A stretch of DNA of 26,346 nt from the NCBI GenBank assembly GCA_937960895.1, contig CALCJD010000038.1, positions 1-26,346 of the forward strand. The letters are read 5' to 3'. Every line of letters begins with the position of its first letter. Position 1 is the stretch's first letter. The position numbers and the translations under genes are program-made. The notes under the pieces were generated by a model, which ran no database searches, was not told the origin of the DNA, and was given only the letters and a program-made list of their open reading frames with translations. This DNA comes from an uncultured Spartobacteria bacterium (GTDB lineage: Bacteria > Verrucomicrobiota > Verrucomicrobiia > Chthoniobacterales > Terrimicrobiaceae). Below are positions 7,901-15,523 of this stretch, piece by piece.

Positions 7901-8446
7901 CTACCGGTACCGCTCGATGGCCTCCTCGGTGAGCACGCCGACGAAGGGCAGGTTCCGGAAGCGTTCGTTGTAGTCGAGACCGTAGCCGACCACAAATTCG
8001 TTCGGGATGTCGAAACCGACATAGTCGGCGTCGATGGGACGTTCTCCCCCGATGTTTTTGCGGAGGAGGGCGCAGATTTTCAGGCTGGCGGCGCCGCTTT
8101 CGGCGGCGAGGCGGTCGTAGATCGCGCGCAGGGTCATGCCGGTGTCGAGAATGTCGTCGAGAATCAGCACGTGGCGTCCGCGAACGTCGGCGAGTTGGGT
8201 CTGGCGGAAATGGACCTGCCCGGAGCTCTTGGTGCCGTGGTAGCTCGAGACGCTCCAGGAATCGACCTGCAGGGGCAGGGGAATGCGGCGGAGCAGGTCG
8301 GCCATGAAGATGAAGCTGCCGTTGAGGATGGCGATGACGGTGAGATCCTTGCCGCGGTAGTCCTCGGTGATCTGGTGGGCCAGCTCGTCGAGACGGCTGA
8401 GAATGGTGGACTCGTGATAAAGGATTTTACGGATGTCTTCGAGCAT
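7901..8446 (-). CDS. hpt: Hypoxanthine phosphoribosyltransferase
   Basis: A 181-residue purine salvage enzyme that transfers phosphoribose from PRPP to hypoxanthine or guanine. The PRPP-binding loop is seen as HVLILDDILDTGMTL (residues about 96-110). The family segment LTVIAILNGSFIFMADLLRR lies near the N-terminus, and SSYHGTKSSGQV matches the flexible active-site loop. The C-terminal VGFDIPNEFVVGYGLDYNERFRNLPFVG is the classic end of bacterial Hpt. Its length is normal for the family. It follows the gene for a small secreted protein by 18 nt on the same strand, so the two are probably co-transcribed. Confidence 0.95.
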   Translation of the reverse strand: MLEDIRKILYHESTILSRLDELAHQITEDYRGKDLTVIAILNGSFIFMADLLRRIPLPLQVDSWSVSSYHGTKSSGQVHFRQTQLADVRGRHVLILDDILDTGMTLRAIYDRLAAESGAASLKICALLRKNIGGERPIDADYVGFDIPNEFVVGYGLDYNERFRNLPFVGVLTEEAIERYR

Positions 8447-8464
8447 GGCGCGGGAAACAGCTGA

Positions 8465-9049
8465 TCAACGGTAGGTGCCGATGGCAATGAGTTTTCCCTT
8501 GCGCAGTTCGAAAAGTTCCCGGCTCACCGGATGCGGGGACGATTGGTATTCCGCGTAGACCGTGTCGGCGAACGTCCGGTGCACGGGGGACTGCTTGGGA
8601 AAAACGAAGACCGTGTAGCGGTTGGGGATGGCGAGGAGCAGTTCCGGACCGAGGGTGCGGGCGAAGGTCTCCGCAAATTCGGGCGCCAGCACGGCGGAGG
8701 CGGTGAGGGGATTCTCGGAACGCAGGATGGCGTATTGAATGACCTTTTTGTCATCGCGCACGTATTCGGGTTTCAGTCCGGCCAGCACGGCGGAGGCGGT
8801 CCGGGGGGCGTCGGCGAGAATCTTTTCCGGGGTGCCCCCTTGTTTTTCCGCGTCGGCCTTGGTCAGCGGGACAATTTCCCCGTCCACAACCCGCGCGGCG
8901 ACCATGACCGTCCGGTCGGAACCCTCGACGGGCCAGGCGCTTTCGTAGCGCATGAACTTCGGTTCGATGAGGAGGTGCCACCCGTCCGACGCCGGCAGCG
9001 CGGGGGTTATGACAAGAAACGTCAGCAGTGCGCATTTGAGTTTTCGCAT
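8465..9049 (-). CDS. Small secreted protein of unknown function
   Basis: A 194-residue protein from the ATG at 9049, which places a standard Sec signal peptide at the N-terminus (MRKLKCALLTFLVITPALPA, cleavage near Ala-Ser). Upstream in-frame ATGs at 9076 and 9118 are less likely because they overlap the divergent ruvA start. The mature part includes KADAEKQGGTPEKI, a helical central region, and LGPELLLAIPNRYTVFVFPK, whose pattern faintly recalls the DUF1444 family of proteins that evaluate stored values. This resemblance is tentative. It precedes hpt in a likely two-gene unit and diverges from ruvA, with only 25 nt between start codons. Confidence 0.75.
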   Translation of the reverse strand: MRKLKCALLTFLVITPALPASDGWHLLIEPKFMRYESAWPVEGSDRTVMVAARVVDGEIVPLTKADAEKQGGTPEKILADAPRTASAVLAGLKPEYVRDDKKVIQYAILRSENPLTASAVLAPEFAETFARTLGPELLLAIPNRYTVFVFPKQSPVHRTFADTVYAEYQSSPHPVSRELFELRKGKLIAIGTYR

Positions 9050-9074
9050 GCGTCTGCTACAGGAGGCGCCAGTC

Positions 9075-9680
9075 ATGATTGCGTTTTTGGAAGGTGTCCT
9101 GGTGGAAGCGCTGCCCACCCAGATCGTCGTGAATGTTCACGGTGTCGGGTACCACGTGATGATTCCGCTATCAAGTTTTGAGCGGCTGCCGGAACCGGGA
9201 TCCCCGGTGAAAATCCTCACGCATCTCGTGGTGCGCGAGGATGCGCATATGCTGTTCGGCTTCATGACCGCCGGCGAACGCGACCTTTTCCGGCTCCTCT
9301 TGAATCATGTGACCGGCGTCGGTCCGAAGCTGGCGCTGGCGGTGCTCAGCGGTATGAGCGTCGAAACGTTCAAGGCGGCCGTGGTGGGCGGGGACATTCC
9401 CGCCATTTCGAAGATCAGCGGGGTCGGCAAAAAGACGGCCGAACGCATTGTCCTTGAGTTGAAGGACAAGGTGGGGGTGGCGGCCGAGTGGGAGGCGGCC
9501 AGTGCCGCCAACAAGCCGAGTCCGCGTGACCAGGCCGTCCACGACGCCGTGCTGGCGCTCATTTCCCTCGGCTACAAACAGGTCGAGGCCCACAAGGCCA
9601 TCAAAAAGGTTCTGGACGGCGCGAAGGACGACCTGTCCGCCGAGGACCTGGTGCGTCTCGCCCTGAAATTTCTCGCATGA
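9075..9680 (+). CDS. ruvA: Holliday junction branch migration protein RuvA
   Basis: A 201-residue cytoplasmic protein that binds four-way DNA junctions as a tetramer and loads the RuvB motor. The N-terminal OB domain (MIAFLEGVLVEALPTQIVVN, then GVGYHVMIPLSS) is followed by two helix-hairpin-helix motifs, HVTGVGPKLALAVLSGM and KISGVGKKTAERIVLELKDK. The C-terminal domain (VHDAVLALISLGYKQVEAHK to the end) is the RuvB-contacting part. A strong Shine-Dalgarno AGGAGG at 9061-9066, 8 nt before the ATG, fixes the start. Neither ruvB nor ruvC is in the window. The stop codon overlaps the next gene's start (ATGA), so that gene is translated in step with ruvA. Confidence 0.96.
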   Translation: MIAFLEGVLVEALPTQIVVNVHGVGYHVMIPLSSFERLPEPGSPVKILTHLVVREDAHMLFGFMTAGERDLFRLLLNHVTGVGPKLALAVLSGMSVETFKAAVVGGDIPAISKISGVGKKTAERIVLELKDKVGVAAEWEAASAANKPSPRDQAVHDAVLALISLGYKQVEAHKAIKKVLDGAKDDLSAEDLVRLALKFLA

Positions 9681-10993
9681 ATCCCGACCCTCTCCAACGC
9701 GCCCGCGACATCCGGGCCTCCCTGCCGGAAGGCGGATTGTTTCACGAAAAATCCTGGCGGGTCTCGCCGGACGCCTTTCCGCTCGATGAAAAGCTGGCGG
9801 AGGAAATCGAAAAGCTGGGCTACCGGCTCAGCCTGTTTGTCCGGGCCTGCAATCAATTGTACCGGTTCAGCGTGGCGGGCCGGCAGCCGAAATGGATTGC
9901 GGAGATGCTCGACCGCGGCAAACCCCGCGAACTGGTCGAATTCCAGCGCGAAAAGGCCGTGGCGATGGAAATCCCGCGCGTGATCCGGCCCGACCTGGTG
10001 CTTACGGACGGCGGATTCATCATTGCGGAACTCGACAACGTGCCCGGGGGAATCGGGCTCACGGCGTGGCTGGACCAAGTGTATTCGCAAAACGGCTCGA
10101 AGATCCTCGGCGGTCCGGACGGCATGCTGGAGGGATTTGCCTCCATTTTTCCGGGGGGCGACATCGTCGTGTCCGACGAAGCCTCCACCTACCGGCCGGA
10201 GATGGAATGGCTGGCCGCGCGCCTCAACGAAAGGTTCGGCGGATCGGCCGGGGCCCCGCGGTGGCGGGTGAGGGATGCGGCGACCGCCGGCGACTGGGGG
10301 GAACGCGTTTACCGGTTTTTTGAGCTTTTCGACCTGGCCAATGTGCCGGTGTCCGGCGAACTCCGCCGGAAGCATCTGGCCGGTGAGCTGACGGTGACCC
10401 CCCCGTTCAAGCCCGCACTGGAGGAAAAGATGTGGTTTGCGTTTTTCTGGCTCAAGCCGCTGGAGGAATTCTGGCGTCGCGAGCTGGGGGAGCGGACGCT
10501 CCTGGCCCTGCGCAAGGTGATTCCCTACACGTGGCTGGTCGATCCGACGCCGCTTCCGCTTCACGCCGTGCTGCCGCGTCTGGAGGCCCACGGTTGGGAC
10601 GAGGTGGGCCGTTTCAGCCAGAAACAGCGGGCGCTCATTTTGAAGATCAGCGGATTTTCCGAGAATGCCTGGGGGTCGCGCGGGGTTGTGATGGCCCAGG
10701 ACGTGCCGCAGAAACAGTGGCAGGAGGAGTTGCAGCGCGCATTGCGGGAGTTTGAGACCCACCCGCACATCCTGCAGCAGTTCCACCAGGGCCGCCTGGT
10801 CGGGCACGACTACCTCGACGAAAATTCCGGCACCCTCGTGCGCATGCGCGGCCGGGTGCGGCTCTGCCCGTACTACTTCGTGGGGGAGAAGGCGGCCACC
10901 TGCGGCGGCGCCCTGGCGACGATCTGCCCCGACGACAAAAAGCTGCTCCACGGCATGAGTGACGCGATCCTTGTACCCGCGGCGGTGAATTGA
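9677..10993 (+). CDS. Conserved protein of unknown function, ATP-grasp-like appearance
   Basis: A 438-residue soluble protein with no signal peptide or membrane segment. I do not recognise a named family with certainty. Stretches such as VIRPDLVLTDGGFIIAELD with VPGGIGLTAW (residues about 103-131), KISGFSENAWGSRGVVMAQD (about 318-337) and RVRLCPYYFVGEKAATCGGA (about 394-413) recall the acidic and glycine-rich loops of ATP-grasp enzymes, especially glutathionylspermidine-synthase-like ones, where an Asp/Glu pair followed by a glycine turn and a late Arg bind Mg-ATP. This is inference from pattern only. The ATG lies within the ruvA stop (ATGA), so expression is coupled to ruvA although no functional link is obvious. 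It could alternatively be a non-enzymatic relative of that fold. Confidence 0.8.
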   Translation: MNPDPLQRARDIRASLPEGGLFHEKSWRVSPDAFPLDEKLAEEIEKLGYRLSLFVRACNQLYRFSVAGRQPKWIAEMLDRGKPRELVEFQREKAVAMEIPRVIRPDLVLTDGGFIIAELDNVPGGIGLTAWLDQVYSQNGSKILGGPDGMLEGFASIFPGGDIVVSDEASTYRPEMEWLAARLNERFGGSAGAPRWRVRDAATAGDWGERVYRFFELFDLANVPVSGELRRKHLAGELTVTPPFKPALEEKMWFAFFWLKPLEEFWRRELGERTLLALRKVIPYTWLVDPTPLPLHAVLPRLEAHGWDEVGRFSQKQRALILKISGFSENAWGSRGVVMAQDVPQKQWQEELQRALREFETHPHILQQFHQGRLVGHDYLDENSGTLVRMRGRVRLCPYYFVGEKAATCGGALATICPDDKKLLHGMSDAILVPAAVN

Positions 10994-11024
10994 CGGCCGG
11001 TCCGATCCATCCGACAAAACTTTC

Positions 11025-11052
11025 TTGCCTCCCGGGTGAAACCGGGTAATTT
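11025..11052 (+). promoter_or_regulatory. Candidate promoter of the rpmI operon
   Basis: TTGCCT (11025-11030) and TAATTT (11047-11052) are separated by 16 nt. The spacer contains a small inverted repeat, CCCGG at 11031 and CCGGG at 11042. Transcription would start about 8 nt before the rpmI ATG at 11068, and no Shine-Dalgarno is visible there, so initiation may be on a very short leader. Confidence 0.45.
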
Positions 11053-11067
11053 ACCACCCCTTTTCCC

Positions 11068-11277
11068 ATGCCAAAAACAACGCCACGCAGCAAAACGCGC
11101 AAGTCGGTTGCCAAGCGCTTCAAAGTCACCGCCACGGGCAAGGTGCTTCGGAGCAGCCCCGGCAAGCGGCATTTGCTTGAGTGCAAGTCAGCAAAACGGA
11201 AGCGCCAACTGGCCAAGGCCTCGTTGGTTCATGAATCCGATCTGGCCCGCATCAAGACCTGCCTCCCCTTCGCGTAA
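11068..11277 (+). CDS. rpmI: 50S ribosomal protein L35
   Basis: A 69-residue very basic protein, MPKTTPRSKTRKSVAKRFKV at the N-terminus and GKRHLLECKSAKRKRQL in the middle, which is the standard bL35 pattern. It is a structural part of the large ribosomal subunit. It lies 125 nt upstream of rplT, as in most bacteria, but infC, which usually comes first in this operon, is not here; the preceding gene is the unknown 438-residue protein. The gap to rplT is unusually long and folds strongly. Confidence 0.97.
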   Translation: MPKTTPRSKTRKSVAKRFKVTATGKVLRSSPGKRHLLECKSAKRKRQLAKASLVHESDLARIKTCLPFA

Positions 11278-11287
11278 GGAAGAAACC

Positions 11288-11393
11288 GATCCGCCGGACT
11301 TCTCCGCCCACGCGGGGATGACGGAACTGGTGAGTCCGCGGATCCCAACCAACAAACAGCCAGTTCCAGGGAGCTCCGGCCGAAAGGCCGGGG
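11288..11393 (+). promoter_or_regulatory. Structured RNA leader between L35 and L20, candidate L20 autoregulatory element
   Basis: GATCCGCCGGACT (11288-11300) pairs with AGTCCGCGGATC (11333-11344) in a 12-bp helix with one bulged base. Directly inside it, TCTCCGC (11301-11307) pairs with GCGGGGA (11312-11318) over a CCAC loop, leaving 14 unpaired nt on the 3' side. A second hairpin, CTCCGGCC-GAAA-GGCCGGGG (11374-11393), has a GNRA loop and ends 9 nt before the rplT ATG, burying the G-rich stretch that would serve as ribosome binding site. L20 is a known translational autorepressor that recognises mRNA mimics of its 23S site. That this element does so is inference. Confidence 0.5.
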
Positions 11394-11402
11394 AATAAAA
11401 AC

Positions 11403-11789
11403 ATGCCACGTGCAACCAACTCGCCCGCCAGTCGCGCACGCCGCAAGCGGGTGATCGAAGCCTCCAAAGGCTATCGCGGCCGCCGTTCGAAGCTCTTCCG
11501 CTATGCGAAAGACGCTCAGATGAAGGCCAAATACTGGGCCTATCGCGACCGCAAAACCCGCAAACGCAACTTCCGCGCGCTCTGGATCACGCGTCTCAGC
11601 GCCGCCGTCCGCGCCGAAGGTCTCAGCTACAACCGTTTCATCGAAGGCCTCAAGGCCGCCGGCATCGCCCTGGACCGCAAGGTTCTCGCGGACATCGCCG
11701 TGCAGGACGAGGCGGTTTTCAAGCAGATCGTCGGCAGGGCCAAGTCGGCCTACGAGGCGAAAGCCGGGGAAACCGCGAAAGCGGCCTGA
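11403..11789 (+). CDS. rplT: 50S ribosomal protein L20
   Basis: A 128-residue basic protein required early in large-subunit assembly. The N-terminal extension (MPRATNSPASRARRKRVIEA, then KGYRGRRSKLFRYAKDAQMK) and the globular part (RKRNFRALWITRLSAAVRAE, YNRFIEGLKAAGIALDRKVL) are standard bL20. The last residues (EAKAGETAKAA) form a slightly longer tail than the minimum for the family. Translation may be controlled by the structured region just upstream, since L20 commonly represses its own operon. A strong intrinsic terminator follows the stop, separating it from pheS. Confidence 0.97.
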   Translation: MPRATNSPASRARRKRVIEASKGYRGRRSKLFRYAKDAQMKAKYWAYRDRKTRKRNFRALWITRLSAAVRAEGLSYNRFIEGLKAAGIALDRKVLADIAVQDEAVFKQIVGRAKSAYEAKAGETAKAA

Positions 11790-11805
11790 TTTCCGCATCT
11801 TCGAA

Positions 11806-11846
11806 CCGGCACGGAGCTTTCCCCTCCGTGCCGGCTTCGCGTTTTC
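11806..11846 (+). terminator. Intrinsic terminator after rplT
   Basis: CCGGCACGGAG (11806-11816) and CTCCGTGCCGG (11824-11834) form a perfect 11-bp stem with a 7-nt loop. A T-rich stretch (GTTTTCTCATTCT, 11841-11853) follows at a slight distance. It lies 17 nt after the rplT stop and probably limits read-through into pheST. Confidence 0.75.
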
Positions 11847-11851
11847 TCATT

Positions 11852-11916
11852 CTCCCGTCCGACCCTGCTCTCCCCGCATGAAAGCGGGATCGGACGGGAG
11901 CAGGAGATTTTTCTCC
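11852..11916 (+). promoter_or_regulatory. Structured pheS leader
   Basis: CTCCCGTCCGA (11852-11862) pairs with TCGGACGGGAG (11890-11900), and inside it CCCGC (11873-11877) pairs with GCGGG (11884-11888). Immediately after, GGAGA (11903-11907) pairs with TCTCC (11912-11916) over TTTT. CCTGCTC (11864-11870) can instead pair with GAGCAGG (11898-11904), so two mutually exclusive folds exist. The pheST genes are attenuated in enterobacteria; whether this leader acts in that way is unknown. I saw no Phe-rich leader peptide. Confidence 0.4.
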
Positions 11917-11929
11917 ACCTGATTTTTGC

Positions 11930-12937
11930 ATGGAAGACCGGATTGCTTCTCTTCAAACCGAGGCCGTGACGGCCATCGCCGCCGCCGCCGACACCCGCGC
12001 CCTGGCCGACGCCCGCGTCAAATATCTCGGCAAACAGGGCGAAATCACCCGCCTGAGCGAAGGCATGCGGGATGTGCCCAAGGAGGACCGTCCGCGCCTG
12101 GGCAAACGCCTCAACGAACTCCGTCAGGCGGTCACCGCCGCCCTCGAGCAGAAGGAGGCCGCCCTGGCGGCCGAGGCCGACGCCCGGGCGCTCGCGGCCT
12201 TGGACATCACCCTGCCGGGGACCGTCCGCGACCTGGGTTCGCTCCACCCGCTCACCCGGCTCCTCGACAAGGCGGTCCGGATTTTCCGCCGCATGGGCTT
12301 CGTGCTGGCCGACGGTCCCGACATCGAGACCGAGTGGCATTGCTTCGACGCGCTGAACACGCCGCCCGACCATCCCGCCCGCAACGAGCAGGACACGTTT
12401 TATCTTCCGGACGGCCGCCTTCTCCGTACGCACACCTCGACGGTGCAGATCCGCGTGATGGAGTCCCAGACCCCGCCCGTGCGCATCATCGCCCCGGGCG
12501 CCGCCTACCGCCGCGACGAGGTGGATGCCACGCACCTTGCGCAGTTCACCCAGATGGAAGGCCTCTACGTTGCGGAGAACGTCTCCGTGGCCGATCTCAA
12601 GGGCACGCTGGAGTATTTCTTCCGCCAGCTCTTCGGTCCGGGAACGGAAACCCGCTTCCGTCCGCACTTTTTCCCCTTCACCGAACCCAGCTTCGAGATC
12701 GACATTCGCGCCGAGGCGCTCGGCGGCAGGTGGATGGAACTCGCCGGCTGCGGCATGGTGGATCCCGCGGTGTTCGAGGCGATCTGCTCCCGCCGCGGCG
12801 ACCGGGCGTTTGATCCCGACAAGGTGACCGGTTTTGCCTTCGGGTTCGGACTCGATCGTCTGGCCATGAATCTGACCCGCGTGCCCGACATTCGCATGCT
12901 GGTGGAAAACGACCTGCGTTTCCTCAAACAATTTTAA
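11930..12937 (+). CDS. pheS: Phenylalanine--tRNA ligase alpha subunit
   Basis: A 335-residue catalytic subunit of the class II synthetase, active as an alpha2beta2 tetramer with PheT, charging tRNA-Phe. The N-terminal coiled-coil (residues about 1-85, which help bind tRNA) is followed by the catalytic core. Motif 1 region is LGSLHPLTRLLDKAVRIFRR; DTFYLPDGRLLRTHTSTVQ contains the substrate pocket; motif 2 is RIIAPGAAYRRDEVDATH, then FTQMEGLYV; motif 3 is GFAFGFGLDRLAMNLTRVPD. Length is typical. The pheT ATG comes 3 nt after the stop, so the pair is tightly coupled. No good Shine-Dalgarno is present close to ATG 11930. Confidence 0.97.
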   Translation: MEDRIASLQTEAVTAIAAAADTRALADARVKYLGKQGEITRLSEGMRDVPKEDRPRLGKRLNELRQAVTAALEQKEAALAAEADARALAALDITLPGTVRDLGSLHPLTRLLDKAVRIFRRMGFVLADGPDIETEWHCFDALNTPPDHPARNEQDTFYLPDGRLLRTHTSTVQIRVMESQTPPVRIIAPGAAYRRDEVDATHLAQFTQMEGLYVAENVSVADLKGTLEYFFRQLFGPGTETRFRPHFFPFTEPSFEIDIRAEALGGRWMELAGCGMVDPAVFEAICSRRGDRAFDPDKVTGFAFGFGLDRLAMNLTRVPDIRMLVENDLRFLKQF

Positions 12938-12940
12938 GCC

Positions 12941-15286
12941 ATGAAGATTTCGTTGAACTGGCTGCGTGATTACGTGGCCTGGACCGGCAGCGTGGAGGAA
13001 TTGGTGGCGCTGCTCACCCGCACCGGACTGGAAGTCGCCGAGGTGGCGACCCGGGGGGCGGATTTTCCCAAGGTGGTCATTGCGCAGATCCTCGAATCGT
13101 CGCGGCACCCCAATGCCGACCGTCTGAGCGTGTGCCGCGTGGATGACGGATCGGGCCAGCCGCGCCAGATCGTCTGCGGGGCCAGGAATTACAAGGTCGG
13201 CGACAAGGTGCCGCTGGCCCTCCCGGGCGCGGTGCTGCCGGGCGATTTCAAGATCAGGACCGGCAAGCTGCGCGGCGTCGAAAGCGAGGGCATGATGTGC
13301 AGCGCAAAGGAGCTCGGTCTCGCCGAGGATGCGGAGGGACTGTTGATCCTGCCGCCGGACGCTCCCGTCGGTCAGCCGATTTCCACGCTGTATCCGGCGG
13401 ACACGGTGATCGAACTCGAAGTGACCCCCAACCGCGGCGACTGGCTCAGTCATCTGGGCGTGGCCCGCGAAGTCGCCGCGTTCACGGGCGCCACGGTCCG
13501 GCGGCCCGAAGGGACGCCTCCCGCAACCAAACCCGCCGGGGATTTTGTCTCCCTGAAGGAGCCCGGACTGTGCGCCTTCTACAGCGTGCGCCGCATCCAC
13601 AACGTGAAGGTCGGTCCCAGTCCGCAATGGCTGCGCGAGCGTCTGGAAAAGGTGGGTCTGCGCCCGATCAACAACATTGTCGACGTCACCAACTACGTGA
13701 TGCTCGAACTCGGCCAGCCGCTGCATGCCTTCGACGCGGCCCGGGTGCAGGGCGGCATCGTTGTGCGCACGGCGCAGGCGGAGGAAAAATTCCACGCCCT
13801 CGACGGACGCGAGTACACCCTTTCGGCGGACCATCTGGTCATCGCCGACCACGGCCGTCCCGTCGCCCTGGCGGGCGTGATGGGCGGGGAGGATTCCGGC
13901 GTGACGGAATCGACCGCCGACGTGCTTCTGGAAAGTGCGGTGTTTGATCCGGCCTCGGTGCGACGCACCGCCCGCGCGCTCGACCTGCACAGCGACTCGA
14001 GTCATCGCTTCGAACGGGGGGTCGACCCGCAGGGCATCCTGGCGGCCTCGGCGCGCGCCACGGCCCTGATTGTCGAACTGGCCGGCGGCGAGGCGGACCC
14101 CGAGGTGTTGACCGCGGGTCAACTTCCCGCCTCTCCCGCGCCGATCACGCTTTCCCATGCCCGCTGCCGCGCCCTGTTGGGCCTGGAGGTGGAGGAGGCC
14201 GCCATCCGGGGCGCGCTGACCGGTCTGGGACTGACCCTGCTGAACGAAGGCGGGGGAACCACCACCTGGCAGGTGCCGAGCCATCGCGGGGATTTGCAAC
14301 GCGAGGTGGATCTGATCGAGGAGGTTTGCCGTGTGGTGGGCATGGAAAAAATTTCCGGACGCCTGGCGGCGGCTCCCGCCGAACCCGCCGAGCCGGATGC
14401 GCGGTATGATTTTCAAATGAGCCTGCGGAACAAACTGGCGGCGCTCGGACTGAGCGAGGCCCGGACCAGCACGCTTGTCTCCCAGGCGATGCTCTGGCAG
14501 GACCGTCCCGCGCTGCGGGTGCGGAATCCGCTGGGCGAGGACCAGGCCTTTTTGCGGACCAGCCTGCTGCCCGGACTTCTCGCCGCCGTGCAGCGCAACA
14601 TCCACCAGGGGGCCAAATCCGTCGGGCTTTTTGAGGTCGGCCGCATCTTCCAGGCCGGGGAGCCCGAGGAATCCGCCGCCCTCGGCGTGGCGCTCTGGGG
14701 ACGCGCGGAGAAAAAGGACTGGCGCGGCGGCGCCGAACGCGACCTCGACTGGCATGATGCCCGGGGGGTCGTGGAGGCGCTCGCGGGACCGCACCGGCTC
14801 GTCCGCATCAGCGCGGCGGATCCGCTCGGGCTGGCTGCCGAAATTCTCGTGGACGGGGAACCCATCGGACGGATCGGCCAGCTCGCGCCGGCCGCGGCGC
14901 GCGCCCTGGATGCGAATGCGCCCGTGGTGGTGATCGAACTCTCCATCGAGGCGCTGCGGAAACGGGAAGCGTCCCCGTCGTATCGGGAAATTCCCAAGTT
15001 CCCCGCGGTGACGCGCGACGTCGCCATCGTGTGTCCGCTCCCGCTTTCCTACGAGGAAATCGAGGCGGTCCTGCGCGGAGCGGGGGAGGAATTGCTCGTG
15101 GACGTCGAACCTTTCGATGTGTTTACGGATCCCGGCGGGGAAAAACTTCCCGCCGACCGGAAATCGATCGCGATCTCCTTGACTTTCCGCACCGCCGGGA
15201 GGACTCTGAGCGGAGAGGAAGTCAATGCCGCCTGTGAGCGCTTGAAGGAACGGTTGAAGCGCGACCTGTCGGTGGATTTCCGGTAG
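12941..15286 (+). CDS. pheT: Phenylalanine--tRNA ligase beta subunit
   Basis: A 781-residue subunit that contributes tRNA recognition and editing of mischarged Tyr-tRNA. The N-terminus (MKISLNWLRDYV) leads into an EMAP-II-like tRNA-binding domain (VIAQILESSRHPNADRLSVC, residues about 45-150). The B3/B4 editing region covers about 210-380 (YSVRRIHNVKVGPSPQWLRE, INNIVDVTNYVMLELGQPLH). B5 follows at about 400-470 (VPSHRGDLQREVDLIEEVCR). The catalytic-like core covers about 480-680, and the C-terminal ferredoxin-like anticodon-binding domain about 690-781 (YREIPKFPAVTRDVAIVCPL). Length is normal. The gene is followed by the putative 6S RNA. Confidence 0.97.
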   Translation: MKISLNWLRDYVAWTGSVEELVALLTRTGLEVAEVATRGADFPKVVIAQILESSRHPNADRLSVCRVDDGSGQPRQIVCGARNYKVGDKVPLALPGAVLPGDFKIRTGKLRGVESEGMMCSAKELGLAEDAEGLLILPPDAPVGQPISTLYPADTVIELEVTPNRGDWLSHLGVAREVAAFTGATVRRPEGTPPATKPAGDFVSLKEPGLCAFYSVRRIHNVKVGPSPQWLRERLEKVGLRPINNIVDVTNYVMLELGQPLHAFDAARVQGGIVVRTAQAEEKFHALDGREYTLSADHLVIADHGRPVALAGVMGGEDSGVTESTADVLLESAVFDPASVRRTARALDLHSDSSHRFERGVDPQGILAASARATALIVELAGGEADPEVLTAGQLPASPAPITLSHARCRALLGLEVEEAAIRGALTGLGLTLLNEGGGTTTWQVPSHRGDLQREVDLIEEVCRVVGMEKISGRLAAAPAEPAEPDARYDFQMSLRNKLAALGLSEARTSTLVSQAMLWQDRPALRVRNPLGEDQAFLRTSLLPGLLAAVQRNIHQGAKSVGLFEVGRIFQAGEPEESAALGVALWGRAEKKDWRGGAERDLDWHDARGVVEALAGPHRLVRISAADPLGLAAEILVDGEPIGRIGQLAPAAARALDANAPVVVIELSIEALRKREASPSYREIPKFPAVTRDVAIVCPLPLSYEEIEAVLRGAGEELLVDVEPFDVFTDPGGEKLPADRKSIAISLTFRTAGRTLSGEEVNAACERLKERLKRDLSVDFR

Positions 15287-15331
15287 TTCTTTCCCCGAAA
15301 TTTTTGGGCCGCCGTGAGGCGGGCCGCACCC

Positions 15332-15515
15332 TTTGCCCTGCTGTGTTCGCGATTACACGGCGCAAACTCCCGAACCGATAATATCATCAGTCCCGGAGGC
15401 TAGACCGGGCGGCGCAATGACAGGCCTTAATTGGAAGCCAGCGCGTCGTCCGGAGGTCATCCACCCTTGTATCAAGGGAACGGGATATGCGTTGGAACGG
15501 CACGAGCGGGGCAAA
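15332..15515 (+). ncRNA. ssrS: Putative 6S RNA
   Basis: A 184-nt rod-shaped fold in the 314-nt gene-free stretch after pheT. The ends close in an 11-bp helix, TTTGCCCTGCT (15332-15342) with AGCGGGGCAAA (15505-15515). A second helix joins 15361-15372 to 15481-15491. The apical arm pairs CGGGCGGCGC (15406-15415) with GCGCGTCGTCCG (10 pairs, 15443-15452), extended by GAC/GTC at 15403 and 15456. Between the two lies a large central bubble (15373-15402 and 15459-15480) whose 3' side holds a small hairpin CCCTTG-TAT-CAAGGG. Length, single open bubble and 3'-bubble hairpin are the hallmarks of 6S RNA, which mimics an open promoter and sequesters sigma70 RNA polymerase. The bubble even contains GATAAT (15377-15382). 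No clear promoter was found upstream; processing from pheT read-through is possible. Confidence 0.65.
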
Positions 15516-15523
15516 ACTTTTCA

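Noticed and set aside
9059..9076. Upstream ATG at 9076 for the small secreted protein
   Set aside because: It would overlap the ruvA start and place extra residues before a normal signal peptide; ATG 9049 gives a standard N-terminus.
11750..14794. A 1014-codon open frame on the minus strand
   Set aside because: It lies antisense to pheS and pheT, which have unmistakable synthetase motifs. Its translation is rich in His, Arg, Gly and Gln, typical of the shadow frame of GC-rich genes.
15343..15358. GTGTTCGCGATTACAC resembling a tRNA T-arm
   Set aside because: The stem is too short and the flanking sequence has no acceptor, D or anticodon arms; it fits as a side element of the 6S-like fold.
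15377..15382. GATAAT with TTACAC (15353-15358) as a promoter within the stretch
   Set aside because: The spacing (18 nt) is acceptable, but it lies inside the predicted 6S RNA, where the bubble is expected to imitate a -10 element. An internal promoter cannot be excluded.
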